Source: JBJHDF01 sp050486405
Lineage (GTDB): Bacteria > Pseudomonadota > Gammaproteobacteria > Pseudomonadales > Cellvibrionaceae
Length of the DNA: 64,000 bases
Direction of reading: 5' to 3'
Assembly: GCA_050486405.1 (NCBI GenBank)
Contig: JBJHDF010000010.1
Span: forward strand, 1-64,000
Part shown: positions 14,915-22,324 of the stretch, piece after piece
How the letters are laid out: every line of letters begins with the position of its first letter
Numbering within the stretch: the stretch's first letter is position 1
Notes under the pieces: generated by a model
What the model saw: the letters and a program-made list of their open reading frames with translations, nothing else
Databases searched by the model: none
What the model was told of the DNA's origin: nothing
Translations under genes and position numbers: made by a program

Positions 14915-15275
14915 CGCCCTACCCCTGCCCATACGCCGTATACTTCCGCGCACTCCCCCGCACCTGCTCCGCCGGGTAGCGCTGCTCATTCAGGGCCATT
15001 TTGTCACCTACGGCGGCGGGGATATCGATTCCCAGTTTGTCCGCCAGGCGGATCAGGTAGATCTGCACATCGGCGATTTCGTGGGCGGCGGCCTGGTGTT
15101 GTTCGGGGCTAAGCTGGCGGGACTGGTCTTCGGTGAGCCACTGGAACAGCTCGGTCAGTTCGGCCACTTCGGCGCTGAGGGCCATGGTGAGGTTTTTGGG
15201 GGAGTGGAACTGGTCCCAGTCGCGGGCGGCGGCGAATTGCCGGGCCTTGTCTCGCAGGGTGGTGAATTCACTCAT
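14915..15275. repeat. Direct repeat, copy 2 (mazG-like unit)
   Basis: This is the partner of 13388-13748. Recombination between the two could delete or duplicate the intervening rhuM gene. Confidence 0.85.
14919..15275 (-). CDS. MazG-like nucleotide pyrophosphohydrolase, copy 2
   Basis: This 118-aa MazG-like protein starts MSEFTTLRDKARQFAAARDW and keeps the same catalytic helices as copy 1. Differences from copy 1 cluster at residues 5-7 and 87-94. It stands 125 bp upstream of rhuM on the same strand and is probably the first gene of a mazG-rhuM-mazG run. Both copies look functional. It shares the divergent intergenic region 15276-15434 with the GntR regulator. Confidence 0.88.
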   Translation of the reverse strand: MSEFTTLRDKARQFAAARDWDQFHSPKNLTMALSAEVAELTELFQWLTEDQSRQLSPEQHQAAAHEIADVQIYLIRLADKLGIDIPAAVGDKMALNEQRYPAEQVRGSARKYTAYGQG

Positions 15276-15434
15276 TTTGGGGCCGCCTGTATGCCGTCCT
15301 GTACCTCGGGGAACCTTAAGGCAGTCGCGCCGGGATGTCTATCCCCCGGCGTGGCGCCGGGTTGCACCCCTCCCTATTTGGTGCCGCTGAAGGTACAATG
15401 GCGGGGTTGTTTGCCATTTCCAGAGAGCCTACCC

Positions 15435-16154
15435 GTGTCCAAAACCGCGCGTGACAAGCCGCCTGCCAGGCGCTCCAGGAAGGTCGCCACCGATCGGTCA
15501 GCGTCCTCCCAGATCTACGATTTTATCCGGGATTCCATTGTTAACATGGAATATGAGCCGGGGCAGATGATTCCTGAGGCGGCACTGGCGGAACAGTTCG
15601 GGGTCAGTCGCACGCCCGTGCGCGAGGCGTTGATCAAGCTGTCCTATATCGGCTTTGTGGAGGTTCGTCCGCAGAGGGGTACCTATGTGTCCCTGCTCAG
15701 CATGAACAAGATCCTGGAGGCCCGCTTTATCCGGGAGGCGCTGGAACTGGCCGTTGTACAGGAAGCCGCCGCCCTGGCGGATGCCGATCTGATTCGCGAG
15801 TGTGAGTCCATCATCGAGCGCCAGAAAGAGGCCGCCGAGCGCAACGATTCAATGAGCTTCCAGAAACTTGACGATCTTTTTCATCAGACTCTGGCCAATA
15901 GCACCGGGTATGATCGGGTGGGATTGCTGATCGACTCCGAAAAGGCGCACATGGATCGTGTACGCTGTTTGAGCCTGCACATCCGCGGGCAGTATCACCG
16001 GGTGCTGGATCAGCATCAGTCGATACTCGACGCGCTGAAAAGCCACTCTCCCGAACAGGCGCGGCACGCCATGGCAACCCATATGCAGGACGTGTACAAG
16101 GCGCTGACGGTTATTCCCAGGCAACACCCTGAATACTTCGAATCCGACGTCTGA
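15435..16154 (+). CDS. GntR/FadR-family transcriptional regulator (FCD domain)
   Basis: The 239-aa product starts at the GTG at 15435 (VSKTARDKPPARRS); the open frame continues upstream, but over the oppositely oriented mazG-like gene, so a longer start is rejected. A winged helix (about 30-95, ALAEQFGVSRTPVREALIKL) is followed by an all-helical FCD ligand domain with conserved HQTL and HQSI histidines that bind a metal or organic acid in this family. It probably controls a catabolic gene or its own promoter; no obvious target adjoins. It ends 8 bp from the convergent arsR gene. Confidence 0.88.
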   Translation: MSKTARDKPPARRSRKVATDRSASSQIYDFIRDSIVNMEYEPGQMIPEAALAEQFGVSRTPVREALIKLSYIGFVEVRPQRGTYVSLLSMNKILEARFIREALELAVVQEAAALADADLIRECESIIERQKEAAERNDSMSFQKLDDLFHQTLANSTGYDRVGLLIDSEKAHMDRVRCLSLHIRGQYHRVLDQHQSILDALKSHSPEQARHAMATHMQDVYKALTVIPRQHPEYFESDV

Positions 16155-16162
16155 ACAGACGG

Positions 16163-16483
16163 CTAATCCGGCTCTGCCAGAATCTCCCCCAACCGATCCA
16201 GCCGTCGCTCCCACAGTGAGCGGCGCTCATTGATCCAGCGCTCGGCGAGGGACAGCGCGGCGGGTTCCACGCGGCAGGTGCGCACCCGGCCTTGCTTTTC
16301 GCTGGCGATCAGGCCGCTGTCTTCCAGAATCTTCAGGTGCTGTACCACCGCCGCCAGGCTGACGCCCAGGGGCTCGGCCAGTTGCGAGACGCTGCGCGGC
16401 GCACTGCTGAGCTGCTCGAGGATATTTCGGCGGTTGCCATCGGCCAGGGCGTGGAAGATGGCGTCGATATTCAGGCTGCTCAT
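16163..16483 (-). CDS. ArsR-family helix-turn-helix repressor
   Basis: The 106-aa winged-helix protein starts MSSLNIDAIFHALADGNRRN, with SQLAEPLGVSLAAVVQHLKI as the recognition helices. The metal-binding ELCVCDL motif of ArsR/SmtB sensors is absent, as usual in the subgroup paired with AHSA1 proteins. The ATG overlaps the stop of the upstream AHSA1 gene (ATGA), so the pair is one operon. It likely represses its own promoter at 16906-16934, where a half-palindrome lies. Confidence 0.88.
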   Translation of the reverse strand: MSSLNIDAIFHALADGNRRNILEQLSSAPRSVSQLAEPLGVSLAAVVQHLKILEDSGLIASEKQGRVRTCRVEPAALSLAERWINERRSLWERRLDRLGEILAEPD

Positions 16484-16872
16484 GCAAATTCCCGGGCCAA
16501 AGCCTCCAGCAACTGGCGGCAGCCGGCTTCGCGTATTTCCGGGCCGTCGGCGTTTTCGAAGAAAGCCGCCTGCTCGGTATGGACCAGCCGGGTGCCCTGC
16601 CCCGTCGGCAGCAATTCCACAGTGGTCTGGGAGGCGGAAAATACCTGCTCGCCCATGGCCATGGTGTAGACAAATACAATGCGCCGGTTGGGCACTATGT
16701 CCTGGTAGCGGGTTTCGTTGTGGATAGCGGTACCCGCGGGCAGCGGGGTGCCCTCGGCAAACCAGCGGCGCTTTTGCGCCGGATCGGCAAAGGCGGCGAA
16801 GACGCGCTCGGGGGTGGCGGGGTATTCCCGCTCGATGACGAAGGTGCTGTGGGTTACGGCGGATTCGGACAT
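16480..16872 (-). CDS. SRPBCC / AHSA1 domain protein
   Basis: The 130-aa product starts at the ATG at 16872 with GGAG nine bases ahead; an in-frame TTG at 16887 is less likely. It has the START-like AHSA1 pattern, IEREYPATPERVFAAFADPA at the start and ETRYQDIVPNRRIVF in the middle, typical of small hydrophobic-ligand-binding proteins. AHSA1-ArsR gene pairs are common, and the ligand is usually unknown. Confidence 0.88.
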   Translation of the reverse strand: MSESAVTHSTFVIEREYPATPERVFAAFADPAQKRRWFAEGTPLPAGTAIHNETRYQDIVPNRRIVFVYTMAMGEQVFSASQTTVELLPTGQGTRLVHTEQAAFFENADGPEIREAGCRQLLEALAREFA

Positions 16873-16890
16873 GGCTGGGCTCTCCAATAG

Positions 16891-16906
16891 TTAAGCAACA
16901 GCTAAA
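16891..16906. promoter_or_regulatory. Candidate ArsR operator
   Basis: TTAAGC-AACA-GCTAAA is an imperfect inverted repeat with one mismatched pair, lying just downstream of the -10 element of the AHSA1-arsR promoter, where a repressor would block transcription. Confidence 0.4.
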
Positions 16907-16934
16907 GTATTGGCGCGCCCGAGCCAATTGTCAA
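16906..16934 (-). promoter_or_regulatory. Sigma-70 promoter for AHSA1-arsR
   Basis: On the minus strand a perfect -35 TTGACA (16929-16934) is followed after 17 bases by AATACT (16906-16911). The AHSA1 start codon lies 33 bases further on. Confidence 0.6.
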
Positions 16935-16942
16935 GCAGTTAC

Positions 16943-17359
16943 TTAAGTATTACTTCCGCTCCCCTGCCCCTCCAGAAGGCTCTTCAAGGACCGTAAATCC
17001 TCCTCAATCATGCGCGCATCCGCCTCGAACTCCTCCGGGGTCATATCCGGCTGGCGAAACAGGATAAAGGTGAATTCGCTGCCCGTGCCGTTGGGTACCA
17101 CCCGCATGGGGTTATGCACCACCAGCCCGGAATCCAGCGCCACATCGTGGTCCATGACACCGAAGGGGTTGTCTGCCGCAAAACGGATAGTCACCTTGCC
17201 GAAGGGGGCCTCGGCCACCCAGGCATCACCGTCTTTTATGACCTCGGATCGGGCCAGTCCTGCCGCCCACAGCGGCAGATTCCTGGGGTTGCCGGCAAAT
17301 GCATAGACTTCGCCCGGAGGGACGTCGATATAAATGTGGATGTGTCGGGATTCAGGCAC
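16943..17359 (-). CDS. SRPBCC family protein
   Basis: The 138-aa polyketide-cyclase-like protein starts MPESRHIHIYIDVPPGEVYA, with PLWAAGLARSEV and FTFILFRQPDM later, a common SRPBCC pattern. Its ligand or reaction is unknown. It follows the YdeI gene by 6 bp, so it probably ends the minus-strand run that starts at the SDR gene. A short alternating tail (GSGSNT) closes it. Confidence 0.8.
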   Translation of the reverse strand: MPESRHIHIYIDVPPGEVYAFAGNPRNLPLWAAGLARSEVIKDGDAWVAEAPFGKVTIRFAADNPFGVMDHDVALDSGLVVHNPMRVVPNGTGSEFTFILFRQPDMTPEEFEADARMIEEDLRSLKSLLEGQGSGSNT

Positions 17360-17365
17360 GGTGAT

Positions 17366-17911
17366 CTACTCCGCCGCCCTGGGCGCGCAGAAAGCCTTGC
17401 TGTAGAACCCCGAAGGATCAAAGCAGCACACTCTTTTCTTGCCCGATGCCAGCATATCGCAGGCGTCGTTGATGCGTTTGACGCGGGTTTTGGCCTGTTT
17501 GGCGGTGGTGACCCAGTGAATCCAGTCAAGCCGGGCGATGGTGGTGGTAGCCTGCCAGGTGGCCAGTGCGTCGGGGTGAGCCTTAAGGGCTTGCAGCAGG
17601 TCATCCGGTGTCTGTGGCTCAGGTTCTTCAGCGACGGGGACAATTTCAAACTGCGCTTTGTCGCCAAAGCCTGCGCCCGATGCCTTCATCATGGGCTCAT
17701 CGATTTTCAGCCAGTGGCTTTTCTGGCCATCCGGTTCCAGCAGTACACGAAAGGCGTGCCCGTTGATGCTGCCGTCTACGCTGACGCGGCCGCGCCTGGG
17801 GAGCTTTTCGCTGACGGATTTGGGCAGCACCACAAACGCCCAGGCTTCGTTCTGCCCCGCGTCAACAGGGCGCAGCAACTTCGCGGAAAATTTCATCATG
17901 CTATTACTCAT
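17366..17911 (-). CDS. YdeI/OmpD-associated family protein (DUF1905 plus YdeI)
   Basis: The 181-aa product has an N-terminal DUF1905 domain (FSAKLLRP..AWAFVVLP, PRRGRVSVDGSINGHAFR) and a C-terminal YdeI-type helical region (ALATWQATTTIARLDWIHWV, AKTRVKRINDACDMLASGKK). Both occur together in a family of uncharacterised small bacterial proteins. The ATG overlaps the stop of the upstream Vat-like gene by 4 bp. Confidence 0.85.
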   Translation of the reverse strand: MSNSMMKFSAKLLRPVDAGQNEAWAFVVLPKSVSEKLPRRGRVSVDGSINGHAFRVLLEPDGQKSHWLKIDEPMMKASGAGFGDKAQFEIVPVAEEPEPQTPDDLLQALKAHPDALATWQATTTIARLDWIHWVTTAKQAKTRVKRINDACDMLASGKKRVCCFDPSGFYSKAFCAPRAAE

Positions 17912-18546
17912 AAACGGGCCGCGCTCCGCAGCGCTTCCAGATCACAACCGACAATGGCTTCCAGGTGTTCGGTCAGTTTCCCGGCATCCCAGTTCCACCA
18001 GGCGATACGCTGCAGCTCGGCAATGGTGTTCTCGTCAAACCGGTATTTGATCAGGCGCGCGGGGTTACCGCCTACCACGGCGTATGCGGGAACGTCCGTC
18101 GTGACAACAGACATGCTGGCTATGATGGCGCCATCGCCCACCTTGACGCCGGGCATCAGGGTCGCTTCGTAGCCAATCCAGACGTCGTTGCCAATCTCGG
18201 TATCGCCCTTGTAGGGTAAATCGCCGTCGCCGGGCATGACTTTTTCCCAACCCTTGCCGAAGATCTGAAACGGATAGGTGGAGAAACCGGACATCTTGTG
18301 ATTGGCGCCGTTCATAATAAACTGGACGTTCCGGGCAATGGCGCAGAAGCGGCCGATAATCAGCTTATCGCCGATGAATGGGAAATGGTAGAGCACGTTG
18401 CTTTCGAAGCGCTCTGGCCCTTCGGGGTCGTCGTAGTAGGTGTAGTCCCCGACGATGATGTTGTCCGAGGTAATAAAGTTTTTCAGATAACCCACCTGGG
18501 GAAAACCTTTCATGGGTTCCCGGTCTTCGGGTTTGGGACCATTCAT
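17908..18546 (-). CDS. Vat-family xenobiotic acetyltransferase
   Basis: This 212-aa left-handed beta-helix acyltransferase has hexapeptide repeats (IGNDVWIGYEATLMPGVKVG) and the catalytic-His region NGANHKMSGFST, as in streptogramin A (Vat) and CatB-type O-acetyltransferases. Chromosomal homologues are widespread, and resistance must not be assumed; the true acceptor is unknown. It lies in a compact run with an AAC(3)-I-like gene, starting from a SoxR-type operator. It overlaps the next gene by 4 bp. Confidence 0.88.
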   Translation of the reverse strand: MNGPKPEDREPMKGFPQVGYLKNFITSDNIIVGDYTYYDDPEGPERFESNVLYHFPFIGDKLIIGRFCAIARNVQFIMNGANHKMSGFSTYPFQIFGKGWEKVMPGDGDLPYKGDTEIGNDVWIGYEATLMPGVKVGDGAIIASMSVVTTDVPAYAVVGGNPARLIKYRFDENTIAELQRIAWWNWDAGKLTEHLEAIVGCDLEALRSAARL

Positions 18547-18558
18547 AACTACTCCCGA

Positions 18559-19035
18559 TTATAAAAAGGCGATCCAACGACCCGACAGGAGAGCCGCCAG
18601 CCATAACACGAGTGACAGCAAAGCACCCACTTTCAGTGTTGGGGCAGCTGGCTCACCAGACAGAAGGGCGCGCCATGAGGCAAGGCTGTGAACCCACAAG
18701 ACATTGAGCAAGGCCAGGCCGACAAAGGACAGTTTGAGTAGAAAGGCACTGTTGTCCAGGTAGTGGTCGGGCTGCACACTGAACAGTAGTACACCGGTCG
18801 CCATGGCCAGTAACAATCCGGCGGCAGCCACCCGACTCAGCAAGGGCGCCAATTCGCGCAGGGTGCCGCGCCGGGTTACGCCCAGCAGGCGCAGATCCAG
18901 CGTCACCATGGCGCCGATCAGCAGGCCAATGCCCAATATGTGAGCCGAGTTGACCAGCGGATAGGCGACGGATGACTGGCGCAGCGCTGATGCCATGGCG
19001 GTATCGCCCAAGCCCAGCAGCAGCGCCGTCAGCAT
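18559..19035 (-). CDS. Integral membrane protein (DUF6644-like)
   Basis: This 158-aa protein has about four hydrophobic segments (roughly 20-50, 67-88, 97-118 and 135-155) and the pattern YPLVNSAHILGIGLLIGAMV, seen in uncharacterised membrane proteins that pair with DUF6152 genes. It follows that DUF6152 gene by 6 bp. The conserved His in NSAHILG could bind haem or a metal; that is inference. Confidence 0.7.
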   Translation of the reverse strand: MLTALLLGLGDTAMASALRQSSVAYPLVNSAHILGIGLLIGAMVTLDLRLLGVTRRGTLRELAPLLSRVAAAGLLLAMATGVLLFSVQPDHYLDNSAFLLKLSFVGLALLNVLWVHSLASWRALLSGEPAAPTLKVGALLSLVLWLAALLSGRWIAFL

Positions 19036-19041
19036 AGGCGC

Positions 19042-19422
19042 TCAGTCCTCGCGCACCAGTGCGGGGTAGAAGGTGTACTGCCGGCCGTCAATTGTGGCGC
19101 GCACGGCCTTGATGATGCGCTCGTCGCTGTCCGCCGAGCGATGACCGCGCACCAGAACCACGTCTCCAACCTCCGCTTCGCCTTCGACAAAACCGGCATC
19201 GCGGGTCTGGCGCGGATTGCCGAGATCCACCTGCCAGGCGCCGTCGTCGGTTTCGATCATCAGGCGCGGATGCGGCGGGCCAATGTAGACTTCCGTGATG
19301 ACACCCGTCATTTCGACCTGCTCGTCCTCTGTCCAGGCCCAGCCATGGTGTGCAGACGCGCTGGCCATCCAGAACAACAGGCTGGCCAGTACGCCACAAA
19401 GTGCCAATTTTGCAATACGCAT
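19042..19422 (-). CDS. DUF6152 family secreted protein
   Basis: The 126-aa product starts at the ATG at 19422, with a signal peptide (MRIAKLALCGVLASLLFWM, cleavage near ASA-HH). After it comes HHGWAWTEDE and an OB-like beta-rich region (VEMTGVITEVYIGPPHPRL, GDVVLVRGHRS) typical of the DUF6152 family. It is probably periplasmic. A longer upstream frame is rejected because the signal peptide starts at this ATG. It is adjacent to, and likely works with, the membrane protein downstream. Confidence 0.75.
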   Translation of the reverse strand: MRIAKLALCGVLASLLFWMASASAHHGWAWTEDEQVEMTGVITEVYIGPPHPRLMIETDDGAWQVDLGNPRQTRDAGFVEGEAEVGDVVLVRGHRSADSDERIIKAVRATIDGRQYTFYPALVRED

Positions 19423-19444
19423 GCTTGATACCTCACTGACAAGA

Positions 19445-19939
19445 TTATCGGGGCACACCAGTATACAACGCAGGTATATCAAAATGCAGTACCGACTCGC
19501 GCTGGCCCAGCTTGTCGTAGAGAGCGATGGCGGCCGCATCCTCGGGGCCGGTATCGGCTTGCACGAATATCACGTAGGCGCCGCGATTGGCGGCGATCTC
19601 CTGCAACCGACGGATCAGGGCGGTGGCTATGCCCCGGCGCTGGTGCGTTTCGTTCACGGCCAGATCGTAGATATAAAATTCACTGCGCGCCTGTTCAAAC
19701 TTTTTCAGTTCATAGGCGGCGAGCCCACCAACAACCTGATCGCCATCGAGCGCCACCAGCGCCACAAAGGTGTCCGAATCGAGCAAGTCGGTGAGATAGG
19801 CGTCACCCGGGGGCTGACCGGTGTAGGTATCCGGCTCACCGAATACCTCACCGAAAGTCTGCAGCAACGCCCGCATCAGTGGCAGGTCCGTGGCGCGCAA
19901 CTGATGCACGGGATAGTTACTCTGTTCAGTGTCGGTCAT
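19445..19939 (-). CDS. AAC(3)-I-like GNAT acetyltransferase
   Basis: The 164-aa GNAT protein closely follows the AAC(3)-I pattern: LMRALLQTFGEVFGEPDTY, then VGGLAAYELKKFEQARSEFY, acetyl-CoA motif NETHQRRGIATALIRRL and AYVIFVQADTGPEDAAAIAL. In characterised members it N-acetylates the 3-amine of gentamicin-type aminoglycosides. Whether this chromosomal form gives resistance is not shown by the sequence. It lies between the SDR and DUF6152 genes on the same strand. Confidence 0.88.
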   Translation of the reverse strand: MTDTEQSNYPVHQLRATDLPLMRALLQTFGEVFGEPDTYTGQPPGDAYLTDLLDSDTFVALVALDGDQVVGGLAAYELKKFEQARSEFYIYDLAVNETHQRRGIATALIRRLQEIAANRGAYVIFVQADTGPEDAAAIALYDKLGQRESVLHFDIPALYTGVPR

Positions 19940-20008
19940 ATCAGGCCTCGTTCCCGGGGGTACAGGATAACGACCACAGAGTCTACCACCGGTTCACTGC
20001 GAGTGACG

Positions 20009-20725
20009 CTAAAACCGTTCGTCTGCAATGGCGGGCAATACCAGCTCGCGGACATAGGATGCCGGGGAGAGGTGCAGCATGGCTCGCACCAGCGCCACCA
20101 CATCGTGCACCGGAATCAACGAGCCGGCACCGCGCCGGGCGGCTTCTGACAGGGGCACTGTCAGGCTGTCGTCGGTATTGAGGTAGCCCAGTTGCAGGCA
20201 GGTGACGGCCAACCCCTGGTCGCGGTAGTTTTCCCGCAGCGCATCGGCCAGACCGTTGAGCGCAGATTTTGCAGCACCGAAGGCCGCTTCCGGGCGCCCG
20301 CACTGTCGCAGGCCCGAGGTAGACCCGCTCAGGATAATCCTGGGCCGGCTCGAGGCCAACAGCCGGGGCAGCAGCCGCTTGATCAGCAGCAGATTTGCGG
20401 TAACGTTGACTTCGATCAGCCTGGCAATATCGGCATCGCTGTCATCCAGAAACCGGTAGTCTTCGGTAAATGCCTGCGACTCCCAAATACCGATATTGCA
20501 GATTAGCAGGTCCAGCACCGCCGGGGCCTGCTGTTCTACGCGTTCAACCGCATCGGACGCGGACGCAAAATCCGCGGCAATCCACTGCCACTCCACCTTG
20601 TCGGGCAGACGCAGGTTGTCAGGGTCGTGGCGGGATACCCCGATCACTTTGTCTCCCGCCTCAGGCAGGCCTTCCGCGAAAGCTCTTCCCAAGCCCTGGG
20701 TTGCTCCGGTTATCAATATATTCAC
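20009..20725 (-). CDS. SDR family protein with altered catalytic site
   Basis: The 238-aa Rossmann protein has the NAD(P) motif TGATQGLG at 6-13, but the active-site YxxxK reads FGAAK (F149, K153), so the catalytic Tyr is Phe. The NNAG motif is also changed (CNIG). It may be a weak or non-catalytic binding protein, or use another proton donor. It starts at ATG 20725, 46 bases from a SoxR-type operator, divergent from soxR, and leads a run of minus-strand genes to 16943. Confidence 0.82.
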   Translation of the reverse strand: MNILITGATQGLGRAFAEGLPEAGDKVIGVSRHDPDNLRLPDKVEWQWIAADFASASDAVERVEQQAPAVLDLLICNIGIWESQAFTEDYRFLDDSDADIARLIEVNVTANLLLIKRLLPRLLASSRPRIILSGSTSGLRQCGRPEAAFGAAKSALNGLADALRENYRDQGLAVTCLQLGYLNTDDSLTVPLSEAARRGAGSLIPVHDVVALVRAMLHLSPASYVRELVLPAIADERF

Positions 20726-20771
20726 AATTGAATTCTCCTTGCGAGGGGTTATTGACAGAGGCCACCCTAAT

Positions 20772-20791
20772 ACTTAAAGTTAGCTTTAAGT
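20772..20791. promoter_or_regulatory. SoxR-type operator between SDR gene and soxR
   Basis: ACTTAAAG-TTAG-CTTTAAGT is a perfect 8-bp inverted repeat with a 4-bp centre, the size and shape of SoxR boxes (CCTCAAG-N4-CTTGAGG). On the minus strand TTGACT overlaps its edge as a -35, with TAGGGT 19 bases on; a 19-bp spacer is typical of MerR-family targets. Confidence 0.65.
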
Positions 20792-20832
20792 CAAGAGCTG
20801 CTACAGATTTTTACCCTGCGAAGGAAATCACT

Positions 20833-21318
20833 ATGGCGAGCAAGCAGACCGCGAGCGGAGACTGTCGCGTTGAAGGCAGCGCGCTAACCATCGGACAAGT
20901 GGCCAAGCGCAGCGGCATTGCGCCTTCCGCGCTGCGCTTTTACGAAAGCAAGGGCCTGATCAGCAGCGCGCGCAACGCCGGAGGCCAGCGGCGCTACCCA
21001 CGGGATGTGTTGCGCCGCGTCTCTGTCATCAAGAGCGCGCAGCAGTTGGGTATTTCCCTGGCCGACATAGCAAAAACCCTTTCATCACTGCCCAAAAGGC
21101 GCACCCCTACCCTCGAGGACTGGCAACGTCTGTCGTCGTCATGGAAAGCCGACCTGACCCGGCGCATCGAACAGTTGATAGTGCTGCGCGATCAGTTGAA
21201 CGAATGCATCGGCTGCGGCTGTCTGTCGATGGATGTCTGCCCTCTGCAGAACCCGAATGACGAGGCGGCCGCCTATGGACCCGGAGCGGTGGTTCTGGAA
21301 ACGCTGTCAGTCTCCTGA
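20833..21318 (+). CDS. soxR: SoxR redox-sensing MerR-family activator
   Basis: The 161-aa product starts at ATG 20833 with AAGGA seven bases ahead. It has a MerR winged helix (LTIGQVAKRSGIAPSALRFY, about 18-37) and the [2Fe-2S] cluster motif C125-x2-C128-x-C130-x5-C136 that defines SoxR. In pseudomonads SoxR responds to redox-cycling compounds. The divergent SDR gene and those after it are the likely regulon, through the operator at 20772-20791. Its last 12 bases overlap the convergent VOC gene. Confidence 0.95.
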   Translation: MASKQTASGDCRVEGSALTIGQVAKRSGIAPSALRFYESKGLISSARNAGGQRRYPRDVLRRVSVIKSAQQLGISLADIAKTLSSLPKRRTPTLEDWQRLSSSWKADLTRRIEQLIVLRDQLNECIGCGCLSMDVCPLQNPNDEAAAYGPGAVVLETLSVS

Positions 21319-21786
21319 AAAGGCCATTTCCAATGCGGCTATATCAAACTTTTTCATTTTCAGAAAAGCCTGGGTGACGCGGGCTATTGCCTGCCGGTCA
21401 CCGGACGCCATCATTTCATCCATCACCGCCGGCACTATTTGCCAGGACAGGCCAAACCTGTCCTTCAGCCAGCCGCACTGGACAGGTTGACCGCCATCGG
21501 CGGTGAGGGCTTCCCAGTAGCGGTCGATCTCTTCCTGGGTTTCGCACTTGACGACCAGGGAGATGGCTTCAGTGAAGGTAAACGCCGGACCCGCGCTGAT
21601 GGCGCTGAACTCCTGGCCAAGGAGTTCGAACACCACGTAGTCCACGCCGCCGGAGGGCGTGTTTTCCAATTCGGTGACGTTTTTGATGCGTGAGTTGTCG
21701 AAAATGGCGGTGTAGAACTCCGCCGCTTCCCGAGCCTGGGTGTCGAACCAGAGGCTGGGAACAATCTTTTGTACTACGTGAGCCAT
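21307..21786 (-). CDS. VOC family protein (PhnB-like)
   Basis: The 159-aa protein follows the PhnB/3-demethylubiquinone-9-methyltransferase-like VOC pattern: PSLWFDTQAREAAEFYTAIF, then GLSWQIVPAVMDEMM and QAFLKMKKFDIAALE. These are beta-alpha-beta-beta-beta metal or ligand-binding folds, many unassigned. It lies convergent to soxR with a 12-bp overlap and is followed upstream by a SnoaL-like gene. Confidence 0.88.
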   Translation of the reverse strand: MAHVVQKIVPSLWFDTQAREAAEFYTAIFDNSRIKNVTELENTPSGGVDYVVFELLGQEFSAISAGPAFTFTEAISLVVKCETQEEIDRYWEALTADGGQPVQCGWLKDRFGLSWQIVPAVMDEMMASGDRQAIARVTQAFLKMKKFDIAALEMAFSGD

Positions 21787-21816
21787 GGCGGTTCTCCTCT
21801 TGCGACTGTTCGTGTG

Positions 21817-22260
21817 TCAGGGCTCCAGGTTATCCGGCACCTTCATGGTTTCCGGATCAAAGGGCATGGAATAGTGTTCATGGGCGATACGCCAACCATC
21901 CGGGGTGTTGCGACAGCAGACAGTGGCGCGCATCCAGCCGATCATCTCCTGCCCCTTGTCATCCACACAGCCACAGCGCGATACGTAGTGAGCAAAAGCG
22001 ATATCGCCACCCAGGCTGACCTCCAGGTCATGGACTTCCAGAATCATCTCGCCTCCTGGCGGAATATAGGACATACACGTCTCCCAGTGCTTGCGATAAG
22101 TCTCTGCGCCCTTGAACTGCAGGGCACCCAGAGCATCGAAAGCGCGCACATCCGGGCTGTACAGGGCCATGACAGCTTCCAGGTCACTGTTGCGGGCGGC
22201 CTGCGCCCAGTTGTCGATCAGTTCGCGGACGGCGGTTTCCTGGCGAGTCGCGTTTGACAT
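21817..22260 (-). CDS. SgcJ/EcaC-type NTF2-like protein
   Basis: The 147-aa product starts at ATG 22260 (MSNATRQETAVRELIDNWAQ) with GGGAGAA upstream; an in-frame start 33 bases earlier is less likely. The cone-shaped NTF2/SnoaL fold is suggested by LYSPDVRAFDALGALQFKGA and the C-terminal WRIAHEHYSMPFDP. The function is unknown. It lies 30 bp upstream of the VOC gene, probably cotranscribed. Confidence 0.82.
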   Translation of the reverse strand: MSNATRQETAVRELIDNWAQAARNSDLEAVMALYSPDVRAFDALGALQFKGAETYRKHWETCMSYIPPGGEMILEVHDLEVSLGGDIAFAHYVSRCGCVDDKGQEMIGWMRATVCCRNTPDGWRIAHEHYSMPFDPETMKVPDNLEP

Positions 22261-22324
22261 GATGTTCTCCCATTTCAGCTTGATGTAACCCATAGTCGTA
22301 CAAGCTGGCGGGAATTCGACAGGC

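Noticed and set aside
14841..15434. Long upstream extension of the GntR gene
   Set aside because: It overlaps mazG copy 2 on the other strand, and the regulator's natural start is the GTG at 15435.
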